The position numbers were made by a program, and so were the translations under genes. From the NCBI GenBank assembly GCA_017555025.1, contig JAFZHC010000006.1, forward strand, positions 1 to 64,000: a stretch of 64,000 nucleotides of DNA, written 5' to 3'. Shown here piece after piece: positions 39,940-47,732 of this stretch. The notes beneath the pieces were generated by a model that was not told the DNA's origin, searched no databases, and saw only the letters and a program-made list of their open reading frames with translations. This DNA is from Akkermansia sp. GTDB lineage: Bacteria > Verrucomicrobiota > Verrucomicrobiia > Verrucomicrobiales > Akkermansiaceae. The first letter of the stretch is position 1; each line of letters starts with the position of its first letter.

Positions 39940-40395
39940 TTACTGCTGGGAGAAGGTTTGCAGGAGGGACTGCAGCGCCTGCATTCGCTGCTGCTGAACG
40001 GTGGGAGTGCTCGTTGTTGTGGGAGTGGTGGCGGGCACGGTGGTGGCATTGTAAGTGGTGTTGCCGGTAAGGAGGGACTGCAGCTTGCTGAGGGTACCGG
40101 AGGTCAGGGACTCCTTCAGGCACTCGGTGTACTTCTTACCACCTTGCCAGTTGTTGAAGGTGAAGCGGGCAGAATTGGGAATGGCGTCCTCGCTCTTGGC
40201 TACGCGAAGGCGCTGGAACCCGCGGGAGAAGTAGTCATACTCGTTGTCAGCACCGTAATACATCATGCCGGTGAGTTCTTCGGAATTGATGAGGGTGGCG
40301 GTGTTGGGGGTGAAGAGCTCGGTGCGGCTTACGGTTTTAACGGCACAGGAGCTCAGCGCCATGGCCAGAATCAGTACGGGAATGAGCTTTTTCAT
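39940..40395 (-). CDS. Lipoprotein upstream of ahbD-ahbC
   Basis: 151 residues with a lipoprotein signal MKKLIPVLILAMALSSC (cysteine 17). The mature N-terminal part (SRTELFTPNTATLINSEELTGMMYYGADNEYDYFSRGFQRLRV) looks folded. The last 50 residues are Thr/Pro/Gln-rich and low-complexity (NATTVPATTPTTTSTPTVQQQRMQALQSLLQ). I recognise no family. Only 30 bases separate it from ahbD, so they may share a transcript, but a link with heme synthesis is not shown. Confidence 0.75.
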   Translation of the reverse strand: MKKLIPVLILAMALSSCAVKTVSRTELFTPNTATLINSEELTGMMYYGADNEYDYFSRGFQRLRVAKSEDAIPNSARFTFNNWQGGKKYTECLKESLTSGTLSKLQSLLTGNTTYNATTVPATTPTTTSTPTVQQQRMQALQSLLQTFSQQ

Positions 40396-40405
40396 AACGC
40401 GGCTC

Positions 40406-40434
40406 TATATACCACAGGTGGGGGCAACTGTCAA
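40406..40434 (-). promoter_or_regulatory. Near-leaderless promoter of the lipoprotein-ahbD-ahbC unit
   Basis: Minus strand: TTGACA (40429-40434), 17-base spacer ending TGG, TATATA (40406-40411), 10 bases to ATG. Confidence 0.7.
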
Positions 40435-40600
40435 GAAAAAGCACGGTATGTTGCGTAATCGCTGACTCTTGTTTATGTTGTGCTTTGTTGTTGTTGATGA
40501 TGATTGATGATGAGAGAGTAATGTATAATAATGATGGTTTGTATGTCGGTTGGAGGTGGTGTGCATTCTTTGATAGCTGCCGGATATTAGAATTTCAACA

Positions 40601-40629
40601 TTTACAACGATGCAGGAATATGCTTTAAT
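40601..40629 (+). promoter_or_regulatory. Leaderless promoter of the MATE gene
   Basis: TTTACA (40601-40606), 17-base spacer ending TGC, TTTAAT (40624-40629), 9 bases, ATG at 40639. Confidence 0.6.
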
Positions 40630-40638
40630 AGAGGGGTC

Positions 40639-42132
40639 ATGAGTGTTGGAGACGGGCGAGAAGGAAAGGTACGCGCCGCGCTGCATGGTAAAGGGCAGCT
40701 CGGCGGCAGACTTGCCGGCCTCAGTTTGCCCCGGCAGATTGTTCGTATTGCGCTCTGGCCCTTGTTGGAACAGGTGATGAGTTTCATCTGTGCCTCTACC
40801 TCTCTTTATCTGGCGACCCACATGGGAACGGAAGACCATGTGACGGAGCAGATAGCATCGGGCATTGGTGTGACGGGCTATGTGATGTGGCTCGGCTTTC
40901 TCATGCAGGGGGCTGTCGGCATGGGGGCTACGGCTATTGTAAGTCGTATGACGGGAGCTCGCAAATTCGGTGAAGCTAACTATGCCGCTAATCAGGCAGC
41001 CTCGTTGGGCCTGTTGGCAGGTGTGCTCTCGGCTTTCCTCATGTACCTGACGGCAGATTTTCTGGTCACTAAGGTACTGACGTTGGGTGCCTATGCGCAG
41101 GAGGTGGCGCTTACCTACATGCACACCGGGTGCTGGGTGGCAATTTTCTCGGGGATTGTGTTTGCGGTGAATGCGGCATTGCGAGGTGCGGGCGATACGC
41201 GCACTCCGTTCTTCATTATGTTGGCGGTGGATGGCCTCAATATTGTTTTCAGCTTACTGTTCGTACATGTATTCGGGTGGTTTATTGAGGGGCTTGCGCT
41301 GGGCATGATTGCCGGTATGGCTCTGGCGGCTGCAACGCTGGTGGGAATCCTGATTTGGCGCACGGTAAAGATGCGCCGTTGTATGGGCGGCGCGGAGCTG
41401 GATGTCTATGTTGCCGGGCAGAGTGCTACTTATGTGCCGCCGATTTTCTTGCGCTTGCGCGACCTTGTGCCGAGCATGGACACGATGGGGCGCATCTTGA
41501 AGATTGGTCTGCCCCAGGCGCTTGAGATTGGTGGTATATGGCTCATTCAGATTTATGTGCTGCGTGTTATCTCCGGGCTGGGAGATGCTTATGTGGGTGC
41601 CCATAACATCGCCATTCGTATTGAGAGCATGAGCTTTCTGCCCGGCTTTGCCATTGGTATGGCGGGGGCTACTCTGGTAGGGCAGTACTTAGGCACGGGT
41701 AGTGTGCGCATGGCGCTGGAGACGGTGCGCAAGTGCGTGCGCTACAGCGCTGTGTTCATGGGGCTGATGGGAGTGGTATTTTTCGCGTTCCCTGAGTTGT
41801 TTGTAAAGATTTTCGCCTCTAACTCAACGGGGTTGTTGCAGGCTACAGTGCCTGTGGTGCAGGTGTTCTTGCTGGTAGAGCCGTTTTACGCTGCTATGCT
41901 GATGCTGAAGATGTGCCTGCGTGGGGCCGGGGATACCCGACGGGTGATGTATGTTTCCTACGGCTGTATGGGCTTTTTCCGCATGGGATGCTTGTTCCTG
42001 TGGAACCTCTTCTGGCCGGAGACTCTCTCTTTGGTGGGGATTTGGTTGTTGTTCACAGTAGATTTGGTGGTTGAATATCTCATACTCAATCGCATGCTAG
42101 TCGGTCTGAAATGGGCCAGACGCAAGGTGTGA
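40639..42132 (+). CDS. MATE-family efflux transporter
   Basis: A 497-residue, 12-helix multidrug/toxin exporter (Na+ or H+ driven in the family). Two six-helix halves are seen, about 35-235 and 285-490, with an extra 40-residue loop between them (KMRRCMGGAELDVYVAGQSATYVPP...). The repeated family pattern ALRGAGDTRTPF (about 187) and CLRGAGDTRRVMY (about 427) and QGAVGMGATAIVSR (about 90) identify it. The first 30 residues before helix 1 are polar. The substrate cannot be predicted. Monocistronic with its own strong terminator. Confidence 0.93.
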   Translation: MSVGDGREGKVRAALHGKGQLGGRLAGLSLPRQIVRIALWPLLEQVMSFICASTSLYLATHMGTEDHVTEQIASGIGVTGYVMWLGFLMQGAVGMGATAIVSRMTGARKFGEANYAANQAASLGLLAGVLSAFLMYLTADFLVTKVLTLGAYAQEVALTYMHTGCWVAIFSGIVFAVNAALRGAGDTRTPFFIMLAVDGLNIVFSLLFVHVFGWFIEGLALGMIAGMALAAATLVGILIWRTVKMRRCMGGAELDVYVAGQSATYVPPIFLRLRDLVPSMDTMGRILKIGLPQALEIGGIWLIQIYVLRVISGLGDAYVGAHNIAIRIESMSFLPGFAIGMAGATLVGQYLGTGSVRMALETVRKCVRYSAVFMGLMGVVFFAFPELFVKIFASNSTGLLQATVPVVQVFLLVEPFYAAMLMLKMCLRGAGDTRRVMYVSYGCMGFFRMGCLFLWNLFWPETLSLVGIWLLFTVDLVVEYLILNRMLVGLKWARRKV

Positions 42133-42159
42133 ACCCAAAGTGACGTTTTTATCAAATAA

Positions 42160-42196
42160 CAAGAAACCGCAGCCTGTAACGGACTGCGGTTTCTTG
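42160..42196 (+). terminator. Terminator of the MATE gene
   Basis: Perfect 13-bp stem CAAGAAACCGCAG/CTGCGGTTTCTTG with an 11-base loop. It lies between convergent genes (MATE and tmk) and could serve both. Confidence 0.85.
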
Positions 42197-42248
42197 CTTA
42201 AAAAGTTTGAGTGTTGTTAATCTGAAAGTATCGCCTTTTGGGGCTTAT

Positions 42249-42866
42249 TTATACGTTCAGTTCTTCTCGAATGAGTTTTTGAACTTCAGCCTGTATTTCC
42301 TCGATGCTGCCATCGGCTTCGATGCGGAAGAGCCAGGGCATTTCCATAGCTGAATAGATGTTGGCGCAGGCTTGCAGGAAAGGTTCATTTTCAAAAGCAT
42401 CTTTCCCGTTGCCTCGGGCATTCATGCGTTCCATGGCCATTTCGACAGGTATATCCAACCAGAAAGCTATGTCGGGGATGGTGGCAAACTCCTCATTCAT
42501 TTCGCGAATCGCCTCAACATTGACGCCGGTGGCGCCTTGATAAGCCATCATGGAGAGGTAGTAGCGATCCAATAACACCCAGGCTCCGCGCTGCAGCGCC
42601 GGCTCGATGAGCTCACGTACATGCTCGCGACGATCTTGCAGCAGACAGTTGATTTCTTCGGCGATGCTCAGGCGCTCTCCGCTCAGGGCTGCATTACGTA
42701 CCTTCATGCCCCATTCACCGCGGGTCGGTTCGTAATCTGTTATAACTTCTTTTCCCTGAGCACGCAGGTATTCGGCCAATAATTTAATTTGGGTAGACTT
42801 GCCCGTGCCGTCTATGCCTTCAAAGACGACCAGGCAGCCCCTTAGGTGAGGAGAATCAGGTTCCAT
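42249..42866 (-). CDS. tmk: Thymidylate kinase
   Basis: Phosphorylates dTMP to dTDP. The 205-residue protein has the P-loop VFEGIDGTGKSTQIKLL (about 14-30), the DR(Y) motif LDRYYLSMMAYQGATG (about 98-112) and a LID-type region MERMNARGNGKDAFENE. The ATG at 42866 is 10 bases after a -10 box. An in-frame TTG at 42911 lies upstream of the -10 box, within the promoter region, and is rejected. Confidence 0.93.
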   Translation of the reverse strand: MEPDSPHLRGCLVVFEGIDGTGKSTQIKLLAEYLRAQGKEVITDYEPTRGEWGMKVRNAALSGERLSIAEEINCLLQDRREHVRELIEPALQRGAWVLLDRYYLSMMAYQGATGVNVEAIREMNEEFATIPDIAFWLDIPVEMAMERMNARGNGKDAFENEPFLQACANIYSAMEMPWLFRIEADGSIEEIQAEVQKLIREELNV

Positions 42867-42876
42867 TGCGGGCAAG

Positions 42877-42905
42877 AGACTAGCACAGCGGGGGGTACCA
42901 TGCAA
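42877..42905 (-). promoter_or_regulatory. Near-leaderless promoter of tmk
   Basis: Minus strand: TTGCAT (42900-42905), 17-base spacer ending TGC, TAGTCT (42877-42882), 10 bases to ATG. Confidence 0.65.
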
Positions 42906-42946
42906 GCCCAAAAATTGAATTTCTTAGTGTAATGGATGAAAAAAGC

Positions 42947-42978
42947 GAAAAGGTGCACCTCTTCAGATGCACCTTTTC
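42947..42978 (-). terminator. Terminator of rpsU
   Basis: GAAAAGGTGCA/TGCACCTTTTC, 11-bp perfect stem, 10-base loop, followed in the minus direction by a C and six T. Typical rho-independent terminator. Confidence 0.88.
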
Positions 42979-43004
42979 CGAAAATTTTCCCGAACAGGGG
43001 GGAT

Positions 43005-43244
43005 TTAAGCCTCAACAGCGGGGGTTACGGCAGCAGCGGGAATTTCTTCCTTGTTGGTGAAGCGCCACTTAACCTTGTTGCGCTTGTTGGCGGAGCGAGC
43101 CTTGCGGCGCTTCTCGTCCATGGGGCTCTCGAAAGCGCGACGACGGCGCATCTCTTCGAGAATACCTTCGGTATCCAGCTTGGTCTTCAGGCGCTTCAGA
43201 GCGCGGTCGATCGGTTCTCCTTTACGTACGATAACGGAACGCAT
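43005..43244 (-). CDS. rpsU: 30S ribosomal protein S21
   Basis: Small basic ribosomal protein near the anti-Shine-Dalgarno end of 16S rRNA. 79 residues: VIVRKGEPIDRALKRLKTKLDTEGILEEMRRRRAFESPMDEKRRKARSANKRNK is the S21 pattern; a 15-residue tail rich in Ala/Glu follows (E. coli S21 has 71). The ATG at 43244 gives the family N-terminus. The leader carries CAACAACAACAACAG and no Shine-Dalgarno sequence. This is notable because S21 itself influences Shine-Dalgarno-dependent initiation. Confidence 0.93.
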   Translation of the reverse strand: MRSVIVRKGEPIDRALKRLKTKLDTEGILEEMRRRRAFESPMDEKRRKARSANKRNKVKWRFTNKEEIPAAAVTPAVEA

Positions 43245-43289
43245 GATGTCTGTTGTTGTTGTTGATATATTGTCCGGGAACGGGCAGGC

Positions 43290-43318
43290 AGGATACAGCA
43301 TTCAGCCCCCTGTGTCAA
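43290..43318 (-). promoter_or_regulatory. Promoter of rpsU
   Basis: Minus strand: TTGACA (43313-43318), 17-base spacer, TATCCT (43290-43295). The leader is about 40 bases and ends in repeated CAA. Confidence 0.65.
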
Positions 43319-43372
43319 GTTTTTTATCGTGCTTTTGTAATTTTTTTTGTGTTTTAAGAGTCATGCAGCAAA

Positions 43373-45724
43373 TCAGAGTACGGTATACCCCTGATTTGTG
43401 ATGGTTGTATGGAGGATGGAGAGGGGGATATCCCGGGTGGTGGTGAGGGTGACCTGCTTAGCTTTGAAATCAGCTCGGCAATCGGTAACACCGGGTATGG
43501 CAAGCAGGGCGCGGGTTACGTGAGCTTCGCAATGTGGGCACATCATGCCGTCTACTTTGATGATAATGGTATTCATATATGATGGGAGTGAAGGAGTGAA
43601 ACGGCGCAGGCGCAGAGCATTGCTGACAACGTAAAAGCTGCTGAGCCCCATGGCTGCTGCTGCCGCTGCTGGGTGCAATAACCAGCCGGTAAGAGGGTAG
43701 AAGGCTCCGGCAGCCAGAGGGATGGCCAAACAATTGTAGAGTAGTGCCCAGAAGAGATTTTGGCGAATGTTACTCAGTACAGCTCTGCTGAGCTGCAGAG
43801 CGCTGACGACATCCATCAGGTTGCTGCGTACCAGAATAATGCCGGCGCTCTCCATGGCGATGTCGGTGCCGGCACCGATAGCTATACCGACATCTGCCCG
43901 CATGAGAGCCGGGGCGTCGTTGATGCCGTCCCCCACCATGGCAACGTGGTAGCCTTCGGCTTGTAATCGGCGTACCTGAGCATCTTTGTGCTGAGGAAGA
44001 GAATCAGCGTATACGTGTTCTATGCCAACTTGCTGGGCGATGGCGGTGGCTGTATGGATGTTATCGCCGGTTATCATAGCTACATGCAGCCCCATGCGTT
44101 TGAAGGTCGATATGACTGCCGGAGCCTCCGCCTTAATGGAGTCTGCTACTGCTAAGGTGCCAATGAGTTTTTTTCCGCGGGCGAAGAAAAGAGGTGTTTT
44201 GCCGTCGGCTGCAAGGGGCGCTGTATCGGGGGTGGTAATGCCAAGCTCGTGCATGAACGCGGCGTTACCTGCTGCACATGGGATATCCTGCAGGGTAGCG
44301 GTGAGGCCTTTGCCGGGATGGTAGGTGTGGTTAGTTGCGGTGGGGTGAGAGGTCGCCCGAGGGAGTTGGCGCACCGCTTCCGCAAGAGGATGGTTGCTGT
44401 CTGCCTCCAGCGCTGTTGCAAGGTTCAGAAGTTCTTCAGATGTGTGGCCGAGGGCGGGCAGGATATCGGTTACGGTAGGATGTCCGGAAGTGATGGTGCC
44501 GGTTTTATCCAGTATGATGGCGGTGGCGTTGTGGGTATTTTCCAGCGTTTCTCCATTGCGGAAGAGGATGCCGAGCTCTGCTCCCTTGCCCGTGCCAACC
44601 ATGATGGCTACGGGTGTGGCAAGTCCCAGCGCACAGGGACAACTGATGACCAGAACGGCAATGGCGCAGGAGATGGCAAAGCCGATGTGAGCCCCCAAGA
44701 ACAACCAGAGAGCCGCAGTAAGAAGCGAGATGGTAATTACAATCGGTACAAATACCCCGGAAATACGGTCTGCCAAGCGAGAAATCGGGGCTTTGGTGGC
44801 TGCGGCGTCGCCAACTAGTGAGATAACTTCGGATATAACGCTATTGGCTGTTGATTGAATTGCTCTGGCTGTCAGCGCACCATGCTGGTTGAGGGTGCCG
44901 GCGTATATTCGGCTGCCGGGTGTTTTTTCGACAGGCAGACTTTCGCCGGTGAGGGCGGATTCATCTACCGAGGAATGTCCGTCTGTCACGATAGAGTCCA
45001 CCGGGATGCGGGTTCCCGGTTTGATGAGGACGATATCGTCGGGTTTGACTTGGTCAGCCGGAATGGTTGTTGGTTGCCCGTCCCGGCTGATGGTTGCGGT
45101 GTGCGGCAGGAGGGCAAGGAGGCTTTCCAAGGCTGTACCTGTGCGGGCTGTGGCTCGACTTTCCAACCATTTTCCCAGCGTGATGAAGGTTACAATCATG
45201 GCCGCACTTTCGAAATAGTAGCCGACTCGGTGGTGGAACCAGAAATTAGCCAGGCCATCAACCATGGCTGCTCCTGCTCCGAGCGCAACTAAGGTGTCCA
45301 TGTTTGCCGCTCTTTTTCGCACGCCTTGCAGTCCGTTGATAAAGAAATAGCGGTTGAGAAAAAGGATGGGCGCGGCAAGCAGCAGTTGTACTAGGGACGA
45401 GCAGTTATGGTGCCATAAGTGATGTACTGCAATCAGCGGAAGTAAGAGGCCGAGGGAGAAGAGAAAACGTTGTTTCAGAACATCACTTTTTTGGAGCGGC
45501 AGAGCGGTTTGTTCCTGTGTGGGCTCTGCATGGTACCCCGCAGCTTCGACGGCATTGATAATCGCATCGGTAGATAATTCCTCAGAGTGTTGCACACGCA
45601 TGTTGGCCGTTAACAAGTTAACTTGCACGCATCTGACGCCGCTCAACTGCGCCACAGCTCGCTCCACCCGAGCTGAGCATGCCGAGCAATTCATGCCACT
45701 CACCCTGAAATTCTCCTCCTTCAT
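43373..45724 (-). CDS. copA: Copper-exporting P1B-type ATPase with HMA domains at both ends
   Basis: Pumps Cu+ out of the cytoplasm. The 783-residue protein has an N-terminal heavy-metal-binding domain with GMNCSAC (about 10-16) and transmembrane helices. An actuator with LTGES (about 242), the ion-binding CPC in ISCPCALGLATP (about 360), phosphorylated DKTGT (about 405), HPLAEAV, and GDGINDAPAL (about 600) follow. A second metal-binding domain, (KVDGMMCPHCEAHV, about 715-730), sits at the extreme C-terminus, like a fused CopZ chaperone. No separate regulator or chaperone gene is near. An IS element is inserted about 100 bases upstream of the start. Confidence 0.93.
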   Translation of the reverse strand: MKEENFRVSGMNCSACSARVERAVAQLSGVRCVQVNLLTANMRVQHSEELSTDAIINAVEAAGYHAEPTQEQTALPLQKSDVLKQRFLFSLGLLLPLIAVHHLWHHNCSSLVQLLLAAPILFLNRYFFINGLQGVRKRAANMDTLVALGAGAAMVDGLANFWFHHRVGYYFESAAMIVTFITLGKWLESRATARTGTALESLLALLPHTATISRDGQPTTIPADQVKPDDIVLIKPGTRIPVDSIVTDGHSSVDESALTGESLPVEKTPGSRIYAGTLNQHGALTARAIQSTANSVISEVISLVGDAAATKAPISRLADRISGVFVPIVITISLLTAALWLFLGAHIGFAISCAIAVLVISCPCALGLATPVAIMVGTGKGAELGILFRNGETLENTHNATAIILDKTGTITSGHPTVTDILPALGHTSEELLNLATALEADSNHPLAEAVRQLPRATSHPTATNHTYHPGKGLTATLQDIPCAAGNAAFMHELGITTPDTAPLAADGKTPLFFARGKKLIGTLAVADSIKAEAPAVISTFKRMGLHVAMITGDNIHTATAIAQQVGIEHVYADSLPQHKDAQVRRLQAEGYHVAMVGDGINDAPALMRADVGIAIGAGTDIAMESAGIILVRSNLMDVVSALQLSRAVLSNIRQNLFWALLYNCLAIPLAAGAFYPLTGWLLHPAAAAAAMGLSSFYVVSNALRLRRFTPSLPSYMNTIIIKVDGMMCPHCEAHVTRALLAIPGVTDCRADFKAKQVTLTTTRDIPLSILHTTITNQGYTVL

Positions 45725-45816
45725 GCGCCGCTTATTTTACTTTATACCCCCTCTGCAGAAAAGGCGGATTTTTGTCAGCCTGAAGCTTTTAGGGTATCTG
45801 CCAATCCGATACAGCA

Positions 45817-45825
45817 CCCATGTGT
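45817..45825 (+). repeat. Target-site duplication, left copy
   Basis: CCCATGTGT, identical to 47224-47232, directly flanks the IS left end. Confidence 0.9.
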
Positions 45826-47223
45826 CATAGCTGTCCAAAATAGTTGCGCATCGAAAAAGCGAGGTGCCAATATCAAAGGTTAACATACGCAATCATCCGT
45901 TTTTTGCAAATAGATCCCCCTGGTGCAAATCAGGGGGCTTTGCATGTATGCTCTTATAGGGGTTGTAAAGCCAATACCATAGATTGGTTTTATTGAGTAA
46001 ATTCAGCCGTAGAAAAACAACAAGATTGGATGTATTCCACTTAATTTTTCTCTGTTTTGCAAGTGTTTGAAGATATCTGACCAGCAGGAATGCTATCATC
46101 GCTGTCCAGACTTGTATTAACACCGCATTTGCACTTGTTCCCATAAAGCTTTTAATTCGCAGTAGTTGTTTGATTTCCTTGAAAAAGCTTTCAATGTACC
46201 AGCGATCTCTGTAAAGAGCTGCAATTTGGTGACAGTCCAGCTCAAAATCATTGCTGAGCAGCTCTACATCATAATTTCCTTCGTCGTTGTGCGCTACAAC
46301 GCGACGCAGGATGTCTTTGTAGATTTTACTTTGCTCACCTTGCATGGCGATAACCTCATCCTTTAGCACATTTTGATGTTCATCGGGCAAATCCCACTCT
46401 TGAATGGTCAAAAAATTGATACTTTTGGTGTGGCGAACTACAAACTTGACACCGCAGCTGTCCCAATGTTGCAAGAGCTTAAAATCCACATATCCCCGGT
46501 CTGCAACCACGATACAGCCTTTAGGCAGATTAATCTCGCGGGCGGCAATACAGTCCGGTACATTGGCGTTTGTCAAATGCACAAAATCCGGGGTTGCCTG
46601 CTCAAAATCCAATACAGTGTGCAGTTTGATTCCCCTTTTTTCGTGTTGATACGTAGCCCAAGGAAAGGAATTGAGCGAGAGGGTGATGGTGGAGGAATCC
46701 AAAAGCTTGATGCGTCTGTGTACTTCCGGAATGTTGTAGCCTTGTTTGAGATGCTGTCCCAAAGATTTTCTGATGACATAATAGGCATCTCGAAATACTT
46801 CCCAGCGACGATGGTGATTCTGATAGGCTATGGTGGACTTTGAGGGCGCCTGCTGTCCGCCTAAGTGGTTGATACTCCCTTGTAAGCTGATCATAAGTCC
46901 AGCGATATCCCGAATACCTCTGCAACCAGCAATGTGACTGAGAGTCATCCACACAAGGTGATCCCAGGAGTTGAACTTTTTGGTGTTTCTGTCGGAATTG
47001 TAAGTCTTGACGATGGAAGAAAATGAAGTATGGCTTATCATATCATTGACAAGCTGTGCACACAATGGTAGGTTACTGTCTGGAGATTGGTTCATTTTTT
47101 AGCACCGCCAGTTTAATAGCTGGCACCCCAGAACTCAATCTCCATTTTTGTTTTCTTTTTCTTCGTTGATATTTTTCCTCTCATCACTCCCTCTTTCTTT
47201 AGAACGCTTTTTGGACAGCTATG
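45826..47223 (-). mobile_element. Complete IS4-family insertion sequence (1398 bp)
   Basis: Both ends carry a perfect 15-bp inverted repeat CATAGCTGTCCAAAA (45826-45840 and, inverted, 47209-47223). A 9-bp direct repeat CCCATGTGT flanks the element. One intact transposase gene on the minus strand fills most of it. The perfect target duplication and ends suggest a recent, probably still mobile insertion. It sits in the divergent spacer between copA and the GtrA-type cluster. Confidence 0.95.
45893..47095 (-). CDS. IS4-family DDE transposase
   Basis: 400 residues, apparently complete. Catalytic aspartates are in LLDSSTITL (about 130) and ADRGYVDFKLL (about 198). The glutamate lies in the IS4 signature YRDRWYIESFFKEIKQLL (about 292-309), that is Y-(2)-R-(3)-E-(6)-K. 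The N-terminal region (SWDHLVWMTLSHIAGCRGIRDI) is that of the IS4 subgroup with DUF4372/DUF4096-like starts. It cuts and pastes its own element; no passenger gene is present. Confidence 0.95.
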   Translation of the reverse strand: MNQSPDSNLPLCAQLVNDMISHTSFSSIVKTYNSDRNTKKFNSWDHLVWMTLSHIAGCRGIRDIAGLMISLQGSINHLGGQQAPSKSTIAYQNHHRRWEVFRDAYYVIRKSLGQHLKQGYNIPEVHRRIKLLDSSTITLSLNSFPWATYQHEKRGIKLHTVLDFEQATPDFVHLTNANVPDCIAAREINLPKGCIVVADRGYVDFKLLQHWDSCGVKFVVRHTKSINFLTIQEWDLPDEHQNVLKDEVIAMQGEQSKIYKDILRRVVAHNDEGNYDVELLSNDFELDCHQIAALYRDRWYIESFFKEIKQLLRIKSFMGTSANAVLIQVWTAMIAFLLVRYLQTLAKQRKIKWNTSNLVVFLRLNLLNKTNLWYWLYNPYKSIHAKPPDLHQGDLFAKNG

Positions 47224-47232
47224 CCCATGTGT
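47224..47232 (+). repeat. Target-site duplication, right copy
   Basis: CCCATGTGT, identical to 45817-45825, directly after the IS right end. Confidence 0.9.
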
Positions 47233-47253
47233 TCGTCATGTCTTATTTATGGC

Positions 47254-47282
47254 TTGACAGAATAGAAATAGATGGGTAGAAT
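47254..47282 (+). promoter_or_regulatory. Promoter of the GtrA-type cluster
   Basis: TTGACA (47254-47259), 17-base spacer, TAGAAT (47277-47282). The leader is about 10 bases. It is only 22 bases outside the IS target duplication, so the insertion kept this promoter intact but removed whatever lay further upstream. Confidence 0.75.
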
Positions 47283-47299
47283 GAGCAAATACTTCAGTT

Positions 47300-47713
47300 A
47301 TGCCTGCTTATGCTCAGATAATGTCCGAATTTCGGGGACTTGTTTTGACTTTCTTTCGCTATTTGATTGCGGGAGGGGCGGGCTTTTTGCTTGATTATAC
47401 TATCTTTGCTTTGTGTTATGAGGTGTTTGGCTGGAATTATCTTGTTTCAGCGACTTTGGGGTTTGTTGCCGGTTTGATTTTGGTATATATCACAAGTAAC
47501 AAGTGGGTATTTTCCAGTCGCAGAATGGCTGCGCATCAAACGGTTGAATTCCTCGTATTTACAGTCATCGGTCTGGTAGGATTGGGGCTTACAGTACTGT
47601 TTATGTGGTTATTCACCGATGTGTTAGGTGTTTATCCGTTAATTTCGAAGTTGCTTACTACTGCTTTGGTGCTCATGTGGAATTTCTTTGCCCGTAAGCT
47701 GATTTTATATTGA
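47300..47713 (+). CDS. GtrA-family membrane protein
   Basis: 137 residues with four hydrophobic helices and the GtrA pattern: [54 protein letters not shown] near the N-terminus and [20 protein letters not shown] at the end. GtrA proteins are thought to flip undecaprenyl-phosphate sugars across the inner membrane. The next two genes in the same unit fit a cell-surface glycan role. There is no GtrB-type glycosyltransferase in the cluster. Confidence 0.92.
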   Translation: MPAYAQIMSEFRGLVLTFFRYLIAGGAGFLLDYTIFALCYEVFGWNYLVSATLGFVAGLILVYITSNKWVFSSRRMAAHQTVEFLVFTVIGLVGLGLTVLFMWLFTDVLGVYPLISKLLTTALVLMWNFFARKLILY

Positions 47714-47732
47714 TTTTAATCTAATTTCTTGT

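Noticed and set aside
39004-40458. 484-codon plus-strand frame opposite ahbD and the lipoprotein
   Set aside because: Its length comes from the codon composition of ahbD; repeated Gly/His-rich low-quality sequence with no domain.
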